35,419 nt of DNA from DATKPA01 sp051955985 (GTDB lineage Bacteria; Planctomycetota; Phycisphaerae; WQYP01). Below the pieces are notes generated by a model, which was not told where the DNA came from, made no database searches, and saw only the letters and a program-made list of their open reading frames with translations. The position numbers and the translations under genes are program-made. Of the stretch, positions 7,061 to 14,907 are shown piece after piece (positions within the stretch are counted from its first letter, which is position 1; each line of letters starts with the position of its first letter). The DNA is taken from the NCBI GenBank assembly GCA_051955985.1, contig JBQCGD010000060.1, positions 1-35,419 of the forward strand. Direction: 5' to 3'.

Positions 7061-8419
7061 TCATTTTTTGCGGAGGAGGTCTTGGTAGATGGATTCGAGT
7101 TCGTTGACGTAGGTGGAGATTTGTTTGGGGGGTTTGGTGTTGGCGGCGAGTTGCTTGAGTTGATCACGGTTGGTGGCGAGGTTTTGCAGAATGTTGGCGA
7201 GCTGGTCGACGTTGCCCTTTTCGAACATGAGGCCATCGGTGCCTTCGTGGACCATTTCGGCCATGCCGCCGAAGCGGGAGCAGACGATGGGGCAGCCGGC
7301 GGCGAGGGCTTCGTAGATGACGAGGGGGGTGTTTTCGTACCAGAGGGAGGGGACGACGATGACGTCGAAATTGGAGAGGACATTGCCGACTTCGTTGTTG
7401 TTGAAGGTGCCGGCGAGGTGGATGCGGGGGTCGTCGGCGGCGATGGTGCGGAGGTGCTGGACGTAGTCGGGGAAGTCGTTGAGGTTGCCGTAGACGTGGA
7501 GTTGGAGGTTGACGTTGCGGGGGATTTTGCGGATGGCTTCCAGGAGGATGTGGACGCCTTTGTGTTCGTAGATCTGGCCGATGAAGCCGATGCGGAGAGT
7601 CGGGTTGGCGCCGCGGCCTTCGGTGCGTTGGATGTAGGAGGAGTCGATGCCGTGGGGGAGGACGGCGAGGCGCGCGGGGTCGACGCCGTGCTGGAGGAGG
7701 ACGGATTCCATGGTTTTGGTGAGGACGAGGATGCGGTCGAGGTGGTTGAGGCGGTCGACGTTGTGGGGGAGGCGGTCGGCGAGGGCGCGGACGAGTTTGC
7801 CGCGGATGGAGAAGGGGAAGAGGAGGTGTTTGCGGACGAGCCAGACGAGGGCGTCGAGGAATTTGGTGGGGAGTTTGAAGATCGGGAAGCGGGCCTGTGG
7901 GGCGTTGGAGACTTCGAGGACGTGGCGGAGGCAATTGCCGGCGTTGGGGGAGGGGCCGGGGCAGGTGGAGTTGTCGGGGAGGCGGAGTTGGGCGGTGGGG
8001 CAGATGGGCCAGAAGTCGGTGATGGTGTAGCAGGTGGGGATGTTGCGTTCGAGGCAGGCGTCGATGGGGGAGGTGGTGAGGCGGGAGAGGTGGAAGAAGT
8101 GGACAATGTCGGGCTGGAAACGGTTAAGGGTGGCGGCGAAGAAGTGTTTGACGAAGTTGCTGGAGTATTCGGCGCGCATCACATTTTCCTGGCCGGCGAG
8201 GGGGACGCTGGCATGGTGGAAGCGCTGGACGGGGATGGATTCGAATTCGTCGTGGGTGAGGCGGGATTCTTCGGATTGTTCCGCGGTGCCGGGAGCGCCG
8301 GCGACGATTTCGACGGTGTGGCCTTTGGCGATGAGGCCCTTGGCGACTTTGTAGGTGACGATTTCGGTGCCGGCGGCGTATTTCGGCAGGAATTGGTGGA
8401 CGGCGAGGAGGATTCGCAT
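7061..8419 (-). CDS. Family 4 glycosyltransferase, paralogue B, 452 aa
   Basis: Starts MRILLAVHQFLPKYAAGTE. It has the Cys block (ICPTAQLRLPDNSTCPGP ... NCLRH) and an intact EX7E motif (ENTPLVIYE) followed by AAGCPIV and GGMAE, as expected for retaining GT4 enzymes. The frame is open far upstream on the minus strand, but ATG 8419 is fixed by similarity to both paralogues and by the preceding gene, whose stop is at 8422-8424, leaving two bases between. A G-run ending 10 bases upstream (part of the repeated 10-mer) is the only candidate ribosome binding site. The product ends in a Lys pair at TGA 7061. It likely adds a sugar during assembly of a surface polysaccharide; donor and acceptor are unknown. 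Confidence 0.92.
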   Translation of the reverse strand: MRILLAVHQFLPKYAAGTEIVTYKVAKGLIAKGHTVEIVAGAPGTAEQSEESRLTHDEFESIPVQRFHHASVPLAGQENVMRAEYSSNFVKHFFAATLNRFQPDIVHFFHLSRLTTSPIDACLERNIPTCYTITDFWPICPTAQLRLPDNSTCPGPSPNAGNCLRHVLEVSNAPQARFPIFKLPTKFLDALVWLVRKHLLFPFSIRGKLVRALADRLPHNVDRLNHLDRILVLTKTMESVLLQHGVDPARLAVLPHGIDSSYIQRTEGRGANPTLRIGFIGQIYEHKGVHILLEAIRKIPRNVNLQLHVYGNLNDFPDYVQHLRTIAADDPRIHLAGTFNNNEVGNVLSNFDVIVVPSLWYENTPLVIYEALAAGCPIVCSRFGGMAEMVHEGTDGLMFEKGNVDQLANILQNLATNRDQLKQLAANTKPPKQISTYVNELESIYQDLLRKK

Positions 8420-8421
8420 GG

Positions 8422-9816
8422 TTATTTCACCCCCCCACCGAACGTTGCCTGAAGGCGGGACTCCGAGCGGGCGAGGATTTCGTTGTAGATTTTTTCGAGG
8501 GCGGTGACGTTTTCGGCGATGGTGAGGGGGCGTTCGGTTTTTTCGGCGAGGCGGGCGACGAGGGCGCGGTCTTCGGCGAGGCGGCGGAGTTGTTTGGCCA
8601 GGTCCTGGGTGTTGCCGGTTTGGAAGAGGAGGCCGTTGGTTTCGGGTTTGATGGCTTCGGCGGTGCCGGCGAGGTCGGAGGCGATGACGGGGACACCGGC
8701 GGCCATGGCTTCGTAGATAACGAGGGGGGTGTTTTCGTACCAGAGGGAGGGGACGACGAGGAGGTCGGCGTCTTTGAGGATGTTGCTGACGTCGGTGTTG
8801 GGGAAGCGGCCCATGAGTTCGATGCGGGGGTCGTTGGCGGCGCGGGTGCGGAGGGTGGCGACGTAGGCGGGATCCTGGGTGAGATCGCCGTAGAGGCGGA
8901 GGCGGAGGTTGAGTTCGAGCGGGAGGGAGCGGACGGCGTCGATGAGGAGGTGGCAGCCTTTGTGTTCGAAGATTTGGCCGATGAAGAGGATGCGGAGGGT
9001 GGGGTGGGTGCCTTTGTTGGTGGAGCGTTCGATTTGTTCGGAGCGGACGCCGTAGGGGAGTTTGACGACTTTTTCGGCGGGGGCGCCGTTGTCGATCATG
9101 AGTTTCTGCATGGTGGTGGAGGGGACGATGATGCGGTCGAGTTGCTGGAGGCGTTCGCGGATGAAGAGGGGGCGGTCGGCGATGATGCGCCAGTATTGGG
9201 CGAAGGGATCTTCTTTGTAGCGCCCCCACCGGGTGAGCTGGACGCGGAGACGGAGGGAGAGGTCGGATTTCTGGCGGAGTTTCTCGGCTTCGGCGGGGGG
9301 TTGGAAGACATCCATGAGGTGGCGGATGCAGTTGGTGGCGCCGGGTTTCGGGCCGGGGCACATGGAGCCGTCGGGGAGGCGGAGCTGGCTGAAGGGGCAG
9401 ATGGCCCAGAAGTCGGTGGCGGTGAAGAGGCGCGGGATGTTGTTGGCGACGGCGGCGTCGATGGCGGAGGCGGAGAGGCGGGAGAGGTGGATGAAGTGGA
9501 CGAGGTCGGGTTTGTGGTGGAAGAGGAAGTTGCGGAACCAGCGGTAGAAGGAGCGGTAGTTGTATTCGGATTGGAAGATGTTGTGCTGGCCGTCGGCGAT
9601 TTCGTAGGTGTGCCAGTAGCGGTGGACGGGGAGGTTGTCGAAGAGGTAGTGGTCGGCGCGTTGGGGGAGGGGTTTATTGGTGTCGTGAGGGGCGGCGGTG
9701 ACGATGGTGACGTCGTGGCCGCGGCGTTGGAGTTCCTTGGCGGTGTTGTAGACGATGAGCTCGGTGCCGGAGGAGTATTCGGGGAGGAACTGGTGGGTGG
9801 TGAGGACGAGTTTCAT
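8422..9816 (-). CDS. Family 4 glycosyltransferase, paralogue A, 464 aa
   Basis: Starts MKLVLTTHQFLPEYSSGTE at 9816 with AGGAGGG just upstream. The ATG overlaps the TGA of the preceding GT2 gene (ATGA), so translation is coupled. It carries the same Cys block (ICPFSQLRLPDGSMCPGP ... NCIRH), an intact EX7E (ENTPLVIYE), and the GVPVIASDLAGTAE nucleotide-sugar loop. It is a little longer than its two downstream paralogues because of an insertion around residues 170-200 (RLRVQLTRWGRYKEDPF). The three paralogues look like the result of tandem duplication followed by divergence. It is predicted cytoplasmic or membrane-peripheral, with an unknown acceptor. Confidence 0.92.
   Translation of the reverse strand: MKLVLTTHQFLPEYSSGTELIVYNTAKELQRRGHDVTIVTAAPHDTNKPLPQRADHYLFDNLPVHRYWHTYEIADGQHNIFQSEYNYRSFYRWFRNFLFHHKPDLVHFIHLSRLSASAIDAAVANNIPRLFTATDFWAICPFSQLRLPDGSMCPGPKPGATNCIRHLMDVFQPPAEAEKLRQKSDLSLRLRVQLTRWGRYKEDPFAQYWRIIADRPLFIRERLQQLDRIIVPSTTMQKLMIDNGAPAEKVVKLPYGVRSEQIERSTNKGTHPTLRILFIGQIFEHKGCHLLIDAVRSLPLELNLRLRLYGDLTQDPAYVATLRTRAANDPRIELMGRFPNTDVSNILKDADLLVVPSLWYENTPLVIYEAMAAGVPVIASDLAGTAEAIKPETNGLLFQTGNTQDLAKQLRRLAEDRALVARLAEKTERPLTIAENVTALEKIYNEILARSESRLQATFGGGVK
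8430..8439 (-). repeat. Directional 10-mer, copy 2
   Basis: Top strand CCCCCCCACC. It encodes Gly residues at the extreme C-terminus of paralogue A, five bases inside the stop, and lies 10 bases before the ATG of paralogue B, where its G-run may serve as a ribosome binding site. Confidence 0.5.
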
Positions 9817-10748
9817 ACGCCCTCCTGGCGGACGCCCTGCTGGAGGCGTTCGTCGCGGGCGCCGTGGTACTGGCCTTTGACGCTGGCGTTGACGAGGAAG
9901 GGGATTTTGAGGGAGAGGGAGAGTTTGCGGAGGAGGCCGGGCTGGTGTTTCCAGACGTAGGCGAGTTCGGATTTGATCCCCCCTACCAGGCACTGGGTGA
10001 CGTATTTTTTTTCGGGGATGGTTTGCAGGCCGAAGAGGCGGTAGAGGGTGCGGTGGCACATGTAGGTGCGTTTGTATTCGTATTTCGTGGCGCGGTCGTG
10101 GGAATGGATGACGGCGGCGGTGGGTTCGTAGGCGATTTTCCAACCGGCTTCGAGGGCGCGCTTGGACCAGTCGAGGTCTTCGCCGAACTCGTTGGCGCGG
10201 AGGGGAATCTGCTGCCAGACGGAGCGGCGGATGGCGGAGCAGACGTTGTCGAAGACGCAGAAGAGGTAGCGTTCCATGGGGGGGAGTTTGTCGAAGGCGG
10301 CGCGGTCGGTGATTTGCGAGATGCGGGGTTTGAGGCTGCCGGCGACCCAGTTGTTGATGTTGCGCTGGATGAGAACGTCATGTTCGGGCCTGGGGATCTG
10401 GCGGGCGAAGGCGCCGGCGACTTGCGGGTCTCCGAAGGGTTTGGCGAGGTTGGCCAGAAGATGTTCGTCGGCGGGGAGGGCGTCCTGCGTGAGGAGGATG
10501 ATGATGTCGCCGGTGGTGGCTTCGATGGCGCGGTTGCGGGTGAGGCCGTGGTTGAATTCGGATTGGGGGATTTGGAGGATTTTGGCGCCGGCGTCTTTGG
10601 CGAGGGAGAGGGTGTTGTCGGTGGAGCCGGAGTCGATGATGAGGAGTTCGGGGGGGGCGTCGAGGTGCTGGCGTTTGAGGGCGGCGAGGACCTGGGCGAA
10701 GAGGGGGCCGCCGTTGAAGGTGGGGAGGACCACGGAGATGGTGGGCAT
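9813..10748 (-). CDS. Family 2 glycosyltransferase (rhamnosyltransferase-like), 311 aa
   Basis: A GT-A fold enzyme. The start MPTISVVLPTFNGG fits the GT2 opening, followed by the nucleotide-binding IDSGSTDNT block, then ILLTQDALPADE as the DxD-like region, and EDLDWSKRALEAGW as the conserved ED acid-base region. This is the order seen in WcaA/RfbN-type rhamnosyltransferases; donor identity is not proven. The frame continues 37 codons further upstream, but that part is Pro-rich and non-conserved, so ATG 10748 is chosen. It is the first gene of the minus-strand operon, overlapping the next gene by four bases. It is separated by 215 bases from the divergent glutathione peroxidase gene. Confidence 0.9.
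   Translation of the reverse strand: MPTISVVLPTFNGGPLFAQVLAALKRQHLDAPPELLIIDSGSTDNTLSLAKDAGAKILQIPQSEFNHGLTRNRAIEATTGDIIILLTQDALPADEHLLANLAKPFGDPQVAGAFARQIPRPEHDVLIQRNINNWVAGSLKPRISQITDRAAFDKLPPMERYLFCVFDNVCSAIRRSVWQQIPLRANEFGEDLDWSKRALEAGWKIAYEPTAAVIHSHDRATKYEYKRTYMCHRTLYRLFGLQTIPEKKYVTQCLVGGIKSELAYVWKHQPGLLRKLSLSLKIPFLVNASVKGQYHGARDERLQQGVRQEGV
9978..9987 (-). repeat. Directional 10-mer, copy 3
   Basis: Top strand CCCCCCTACC. It lies inside the GT2 gene, encoding LVGGIKS. Confidence 0.5.
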
Positions 10749-10852
10749 TGGCACAGGGCCGCCGGTGAAGGAGCAGGGGACAAAGCAAAGCGGACAAACG
10801 GGGGATTTTAGGGAATACGGGGGGGGATGCAAGAAAGATGGTTGTCTATACG

Positions 10853-10881
10853 TTTTCATGGGAGTGTCGCGTTTGTAGAAT
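10853..10881 (+). promoter_or_regulatory. Weak candidate promoter upstream of glutathione peroxidase
   Basis: TTTTCA (10853-10858), a 17 bp spacer and TAGAAT (10876-10881, five of six to TATAAT). The start would be near 10888, 76 bases ahead of the gene. The -35 match is poor. Confidence 0.3.
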
Positions 10882-10963
10882 GCGGCTGCGGCAACGGGAC
10901 GGTTGGGTGTGTGAAGGTTGGCCCTGTGGGTTGGGCACGGTTTTTTTTTGAAGAGGAATTGTT

Positions 10964-11542
10964 ATGAAGCGCGCGATGGTAATGGCGGCGGCGGTGCTGG
11001 CGGGCTTTGTTGGGATGGCGATGGCGGCGGATACGCCGAACGATGCGCCGAAGCCGGCGGCGTTGAGTTTTACGATGAAGTCGATTGAGGGGAAGGATGT
11101 GGATCTTTCGCAGTACCTGGGGAAGGTAGTGATGATGGTGAATGTGGCGAGCAAGTGCGGGTTTACGCCGCAGTATTCGGCGCTGGAGGATTTGTACAAG
11201 AAGTACGAGGGGAAGGGGTTTGTGATATTGGGTTTTCCGGCGAACAATTTTAAGTCGCAGGAGCCGGGGACGGATGCGGAGATACTGCAGTTTTGCACGG
11301 GGAAGTATCACGTGACGTTTCCGATGTTTTCGAAGATCAGCGTGAAGGGGGAGGACCAGGCGCCGCTTTATAAGTATCTGACTTCGGTGGATGCGAAGCC
11401 GGAGGGGGCGGGGGATGTGAAGTGGAACTTTGAGAAGTTTTTGATCGGGCGGGACGGGAAGGTGGTGGCACGGTTTCCGAGCAAGGTGACGCCGGAGAGC
11501 AAGGAGATTACGGAGGCGGTGGAGGGGGCGCTTGCGAAGTGA
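10964..11542 (+). CDS. Exported glutathione peroxidase-family thiol peroxidase, 192 aa
   Basis: Reduces hydrogen peroxide or lipid peroxides with a thiol. Residues 1-21 are a signal peptide ending AMA before ADT, so the enzyme is predicted outside the inner membrane. The peroxidatic cysteine is C65 in NVASKCGFTPQY. C111 (QFCTGKY) matches the resolving cysteine of thioredoxin-dependent GPx enzymes. Trp and Asn of the catalytic set are in KWNFEKFLI. The FPCNQF block reads FPANNF, so the usual catalytic Gln is replaced by Asn95, a noteworthy change. AGAGGA at 10952-10957 is the ribosome binding site. It is followed 24 bases later by the next plus-strand gene, probably in one transcript. Confidence 0.93.
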   Translation: MKRAMVMAAAVLAGFVGMAMAADTPNDAPKPAALSFTMKSIEGKDVDLSQYLGKVVMMVNVASKCGFTPQYSALEDLYKKYEGKGFVILGFPANNFKSQEPGTDAEILQFCTGKYHVTFPMFSKISVKGEDQAPLYKYLTSVDAKPEGAGDVKWNFEKFLIGRDGKVVARFPSKVTPESKEITEAVEGALAK

Positions 11543-11566
11543 GGGGGTTTGCCGCAGGATGGGTTG

Positions 11567-12172
11567 ATGCAATTCGCATTGCTGGTTCCTGCAGAGACGA
11601 CGATTTATGGCTTGAGGCCGGCGACGGTGGCGGTGCTTCTGTCGGGGGTGGCGCTGGTTTTTGCGATACGTCGTTGGCGGATGTCGATGGTGCGAAAGCA
11701 GGGGGTGGCGGGCGGTGCGGCGGCAGCAACGGATCGCGTGATGGAGCGTGCGACGATGGGAAACGGATTGAATGTGCGGGAAGTGACGGCGGAGATTCAG
11801 TCGCTTTTGGCGGAGGTGGAAGAGACGGCGCGGCGCGTGGCGGCGCAGATTGATAACCGGCGGCGGGCGCTGGAGCAGTTGATGGTGGAGGCGGATGAGA
11901 AGATTCGGAAGTTGGAGGCGTTGACGCGCGGGGAGGTCGGGGGCGCGGAGAGTTCGGGGACGGTGGGGAGCGTGTCGCGTGAGGCGGCGCAGACGTTGAG
12001 CCGGTTGAGGCAGGAGCGTGGGGCGCCGCCGGCGAATGAAGATCCGGCGTATGCGCCGATTTATCAGTTGGCGGATGAGGGGAAAAGTGCGCGGGAGATT
12101 GGGCAGGCGCTGGGGCGGCAACCTGGGGAGATTGAGTTGATCCTGGCATTGCGCGGTCGCCAGCGCGTCTGA
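11567..12172 (+). CDS. Membrane-anchored coiled-coil protein with C-terminal helix-turn-helix-like domain, 201 aa
   Basis: One N-terminal transmembrane segment (about residues 20-36) is followed by basic residues, suggesting that the bulk is cytoplasmic. A long charged helical region (about 65-125, Glu/Arg/Ala rich) is a likely coiled coil. The C-terminal 40 residues (YQLADEGKSAREIGQALG and GEIELILALR) resemble the short helix-turn-helix-like tail of DUF6115-type proteins; this is a family guess by pattern. ATG 11567 is preferred, with AGGA at 11556-11559; a TTG at 11549 would add six residues. The TGA is immediately followed by the end of gltX on the other strand, with no base between. Confidence 0.75.
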   Translation: MQFALLVPAETTIYGLRPATVAVLLSGVALVFAIRRWRMSMVRKQGVAGGAAAATDRVMERATMGNGLNVREVTAEIQSLLAEVEETARRVAAQIDNRRRALEQLMVEADEKIRKLEALTRGEVGGAESSGTVGSVSREAAQTLSRLRQERGAPPANEDPAYAPIYQLADEGKSAREIGQALGRQPGEIELILALRGRQRV

Positions 12173-13492
12173 TTACCCCCCCACCGATTGAAGCAGTTTG
12201 TTGATCCGGCCAAGCGTTTTTTCGCGGCCGAGGAGGGCGATTGTTTCGAGCATGGGCGGGGTGATGGTGTTGCCGGAGAGGGCGACGCGGAGGGGCTGGG
12301 CGGCGGCGCCGCGTTTTCCGCCGGTTTCGGTGCCGAGGTTGAGGATTTTGTCCATGGGTTCGGCGAGTGCAGCTTTTGACCAATCGGAGAGTGGGTCCAA
12401 TATTGCCTTGATCTGCTTGAGGAATTCCACCCCCCCACCGTTCTTGACGAACTTTTCGAGGGCCTTGGGGTCGATGGTGGCGGGGTCTTCGAAGAAGAAG
12501 CGGGCATTTTCGGCCATTTCGGCGATGGTGACCATGCGTTCCTGGTACATGGCGAGGAGTTCCTTGATGGTTTCGCGCGAGGCGTGTTTGAGGGGGTAGT
12601 CGGTGACCTGGTTGAAGGAATCGACGGCATCGGCGAGGCGGTCGAGGGTGGATTTGCGGATGTATTCGCCGTTCATCCAGGCGAGTTTTTTGCGGTCGAA
12701 TCGGGCGTTGGTTTTCTGGATGCCGCTGAGGGAGAAGAGTTCGATCATCTGGTCCATCGTGACAATTTCGCGGTCCTGGCCGGGGGCCCAGCCGACGAGG
12801 GCGATGAAGTTGAGGAGTGCTTCGGGGAGGTAGCCGGAGCGGCGGAAGTCCTGGACGTCGATTTCGGGAATGGAAATTCTGTAAGCAGGGAACGACTCGT
12901 TGACAGCGATTGCAAGAGCGATGGCGTAATCTGCGGACTGATCTTTGGCATTCAGAAAGTTCGCGAGACGATCGTATCTATCCGGCGTTTGACCGTATGT
13001 CGTCTTGCGCACTACAGGCCAATAGTGGTCAAGCGCGTTTCTCGTTTTGTCTGGCTCCGCCAGTGCGTCGGTCTTTTTGAATTCGTGCAACATCTTCACA
13101 AAAGATGGTTCCTTGAGCGCCGTTCGCACTGCCTTGGCCTTTTCGCGCTTGGACATTTTGGAGTTGTCCATGTTGAACACCAGCGGGAGGTGGCCGTGTT
13201 CGGGGGGCGTCCAGCCGAGCGCCTCATAGAGCCCGAGGTGTTTGAAGGTGTTCATCAAGTGTTCCTGGGCGCGGAGGACGTGGGTGATGCCCATGTAGTG
13301 GTCGTCGATGACGACGGCGAAGTGGTAGGTGGGGAAGCCGTCGGATTTTCGGATGACGATGTCGTCGTGTTCGGGCGCGGTGACGGTGACGTCGCCGAGG
13401 ATGAGGTCGTGGACGGTGATGTCTTTGTAGGGCATGGCGAAGCGGACGACGGGTTTGACGTCGGGTTGGGGGGTGAGTTGCCGGCCGGGCAT
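12173..13492 (-). CDS. gltX: Glutamyl-tRNA synthetase, C-terminal part of an interrupted gene, 439 aa
   Basis: Contains the class I KMSKS loop (SKMSKREKA), the TYHFAVVIDDHYMGITHVLRA block of the catalytic domain, and the anticodon-binding region. It lacks the HIGH motif, which is in the separate upstream frame 13526-13900. The reading frame is the same as the upstream part. Between ATG 13492 and the upstream part lie KRPFRYRKD plus two TAA codons. ATG 13492 has no purine-rich ribosome binding site before it, so independent translation is not supported by sequence. The product would charge tRNA-Glu only if joined or complemented by the N-terminal piece. The 10-mer repeat occurs twice in this gene. 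Confidence 0.88.
   Translation of the reverse strand: MPGRQLTPQPDVKPVVRFAMPYKDITVHDLILGDVTVTAPEHDDIVIRKSDGFPTYHFAVVIDDHYMGITHVLRAQEHLMNTFKHLGLYEALGWTPPEHGHLPLVFNMDNSKMSKREKAKAVRTALKEPSFVKMLHEFKKTDALAEPDKTRNALDHYWPVVRKTTYGQTPDRYDRLANFLNAKDQSADYAIALAIAVNESFPAYRISIPEIDVQDFRRSGYLPEALLNFIALVGWAPGQDREIVTMDQMIELFSLSGIQKTNARFDRKKLAWMNGEYIRKSTLDRLADAVDSFNQVTDYPLKHASRETIKELLAMYQERMVTIAEMAENARFFFEDPATIDPKALEKFVKNGGGVEFLKQIKAILDPLSDWSKAALAEPMDKILNLGTETGGKRGAAAQPLRVALSGNTITPPMLETIALLGREKTLGRINKLLQSVGG
12176..12185 (-). repeat. Directional 10-mer, copy 4
   Basis: Top strand CCCCCCCACC. It encodes the last residues (SVGG) of gltX and abuts its TAA stop at 12173-12175. Confidence 0.5.
12430..12439 (-). repeat. 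Directional 10-mer, copy 5
   Basis: Top strand CCCCCCCACC. It lies inside gltX, encoding the Gly run of KNGGGVEF in the anticodon-binding part. Confidence 0.5.
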
Positions 13493-13519
13493 GTCTTTGC
13501 GGTAGCGGAAGGGGCGCTT

Positions 13520-13528
13520 TTATTTTTA
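13520..13528 (-). other. gltX: Two in-frame TAA codons interrupting gltX
   Basis: On the coding strand the frame reads GCC TAA AAA TAA AAG, at 13526-13528 and 13520-13522, between ALRQQA and KRPFRYRKDM. Synthetase homology continues in the same frame on both sides, so there is no frameshift. GAA AAA GAA AAG (Glu-Lys-Glu-Lys) would fit this charged linker, so two G-to-T changes would explain it. Confidence 0.85.
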
Positions 13529-13900
13529 GGCCTGCTGGCGGAGAGCGGCGAGTTGGGCGGGGGATTCGTAGGCTTCGTAGGCGAGGCCCTTGTCGAGGAG
13601 TTCGTTGAGGTGCTTGTTGTAGAGGTCGAGGCGCATGGACTGGAAGTAGTCGTTTTTGGGAGCGCCGGGGGCGGGGCCTTCATCCCAGTTCAGGCCGAGC
13701 CATTGGAGGTCGGCGAGGATTCCGGCGGCGGACTCGGCGGTGGAGCGGATCTGGTCGGTGTCTTCGATGCGGAGGACGAATTTGGCGTCGTTGCCATTCT
13801 TTTTGGCGTGCTGGGCGAAGAGCCAGGAGTAGAGGGCGGTGCGGGCGCCGCCGACGTGGAGGAAGCCAGTGGGAGAGGGGGCGAAACGGGTTTTAATCAT
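13526..13900 (-). CDS. gltX: Glutamyl-tRNA synthetase, N-terminal part of an interrupted gene, 124 aa
   Basis: Begins MIKTRFAPSPTGFLHVGGA at 13900, the standard GluRS start with the HIGH-type ATP-binding motif (FLHVGGARTAL). It continues through RIEDTDQIRSTAES and the DWGP-like NWDEGPAPGAP block, then stops at TAA 13526-13528. In normal GluRS (about 470-570 aa) the chain continues. Joined across the two stops the gene would code for about 573 sense codons, a full-length enzyme. The frame is open upstream to 14038, but that part is not conserved. Alone this fragment lacks the KMSKS loop and the anticodon-binding domain, so it cannot be a complete synthetase. Confidence 0.88.
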   Translation of the reverse strand: MIKTRFAPSPTGFLHVGGARTALYSWLFAQHAKKNGNDAKFVLRIEDTDQIRSTAESAAGILADLQWLGLNWDEGPAPGAPKNDYFQSMRLDLYNKHLNELLDKGLAYEAYESPAQLAALRQQA

Positions 13901-14907
13901 CTGAGGGCTCCGGGTTAGAGAGTCGCGTATTAGAGGGGAAGATGGGGGCAGGTTCAATTCAGTCGCGGAAAGAAGAGAGGGTCGAGAGGTTGGAGGAGGA
14001 GCAGCGGCGCGGCTGTGGGGGTTGGAGGAGATGGGCAAGCGCCTCAGAGCACCTCAACAATACAGAGCTAGCGACGTGTTGATGAGCAGAGGCGCGGATG
14101 AAAAATCTTGAGAAAATCCGGGCGTTTTTGGTGGGATTTCGTTGACGGCGGAAACAATGGAGGCCAGATGTTGCCGCCTTGTGTGGCAACAGGCGAAGGT
14201 TCGACTGGTGCGGTGCGAGGAATCCGACGCTGATAGGGAAAGAGCGGGCGGGCGGCAGGTAGCTATTATTTACGCTCGGCCCAGCAATTTTGAGATTCTT
14301 TGCTAACCAACCACCAAGAGCGGCGTCTGAGTCAGCAATTGACAACCCAGAAAACGGCGAAAGAAAAAGACTGGTGGGACCGCCGCGACAATTTGCCCTG
14401 GGGAGGTACACGCGGGGCAGTCGAATCGCTGAAAGAGCGAAAGTTTCCATCAGCACGGTGTGCGTTCAAGCAGAAAGCGCTGATTTGTTGCCGAACCGAT
14501 CAAAAACCCGGATCGTCCGGCAGATGGCAGTCGTTTTGGTGTTTGAACAACATCATCCTTCGGGACCGCTGGTCGGGATTGTTCAAGGAGAACAGGCCAG
14601 CGACTTCGGACGGCACAGCGCTCAAGCCCAGCAGTGGGTACACAGTGGCGGTGGCGAGCGTTGAGCTGAAGATGGTTCCGGGCTCCAAGAAGGAGGTCAG
14701 CAATGTCCGCTGAGCTTTTTGAGCGAATTGTCAGGGTTCTCGGTTTTTCGATTCCATGAACTCTCCTGCCTAGAACTCCGGCCGATGCGGCTGGGGTGGA
14801 CGTACGCCTTTAATTTTTAATTCATCTGGTTTATTCGCGAGCGCGACGGGATGTGTTGTTTCTCCCGTTGGTGCTGGGCCTCTATCACACGCACGGAGCA
14901 GTACAGA
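13901..14907. other. Unassigned 1 kb region between gltX and the calpain-like gene
   Basis: Base composition is more balanced than in the neighbours. Several short overlapping frames exist on both strands, the best being a TTG-started 137 aa plus-strand frame 14300-14713 with no ribosome binding site, no recognised domain and codon use unlike flanking genes. A six-base hairpin GTTGCC/GGCAAC lies at 14170-14190. No tRNA, tmRNA, RNase P or 6S RNA signature was recognised. The final 90 bases are AT-rich (around 14810-14835) and could hold the promoter of the calpain-like gene. Confidence 0.5.

Noticed and set aside
13948..13965. GGTTCAATTC resembling a tRNA T-loop
   Set aside because: Flanking bases cannot form the five-pair T-stem or an acceptor stem, and no anticodon arm fits upstream.
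14300..14713. 137 aa plus-strand frame as a real gene
   Set aside because: It needs a TTG start without a ribosome binding site, has no domain, and its codon use lacks the G-ending bias of the neighbours; described only as part of the unassigned region.
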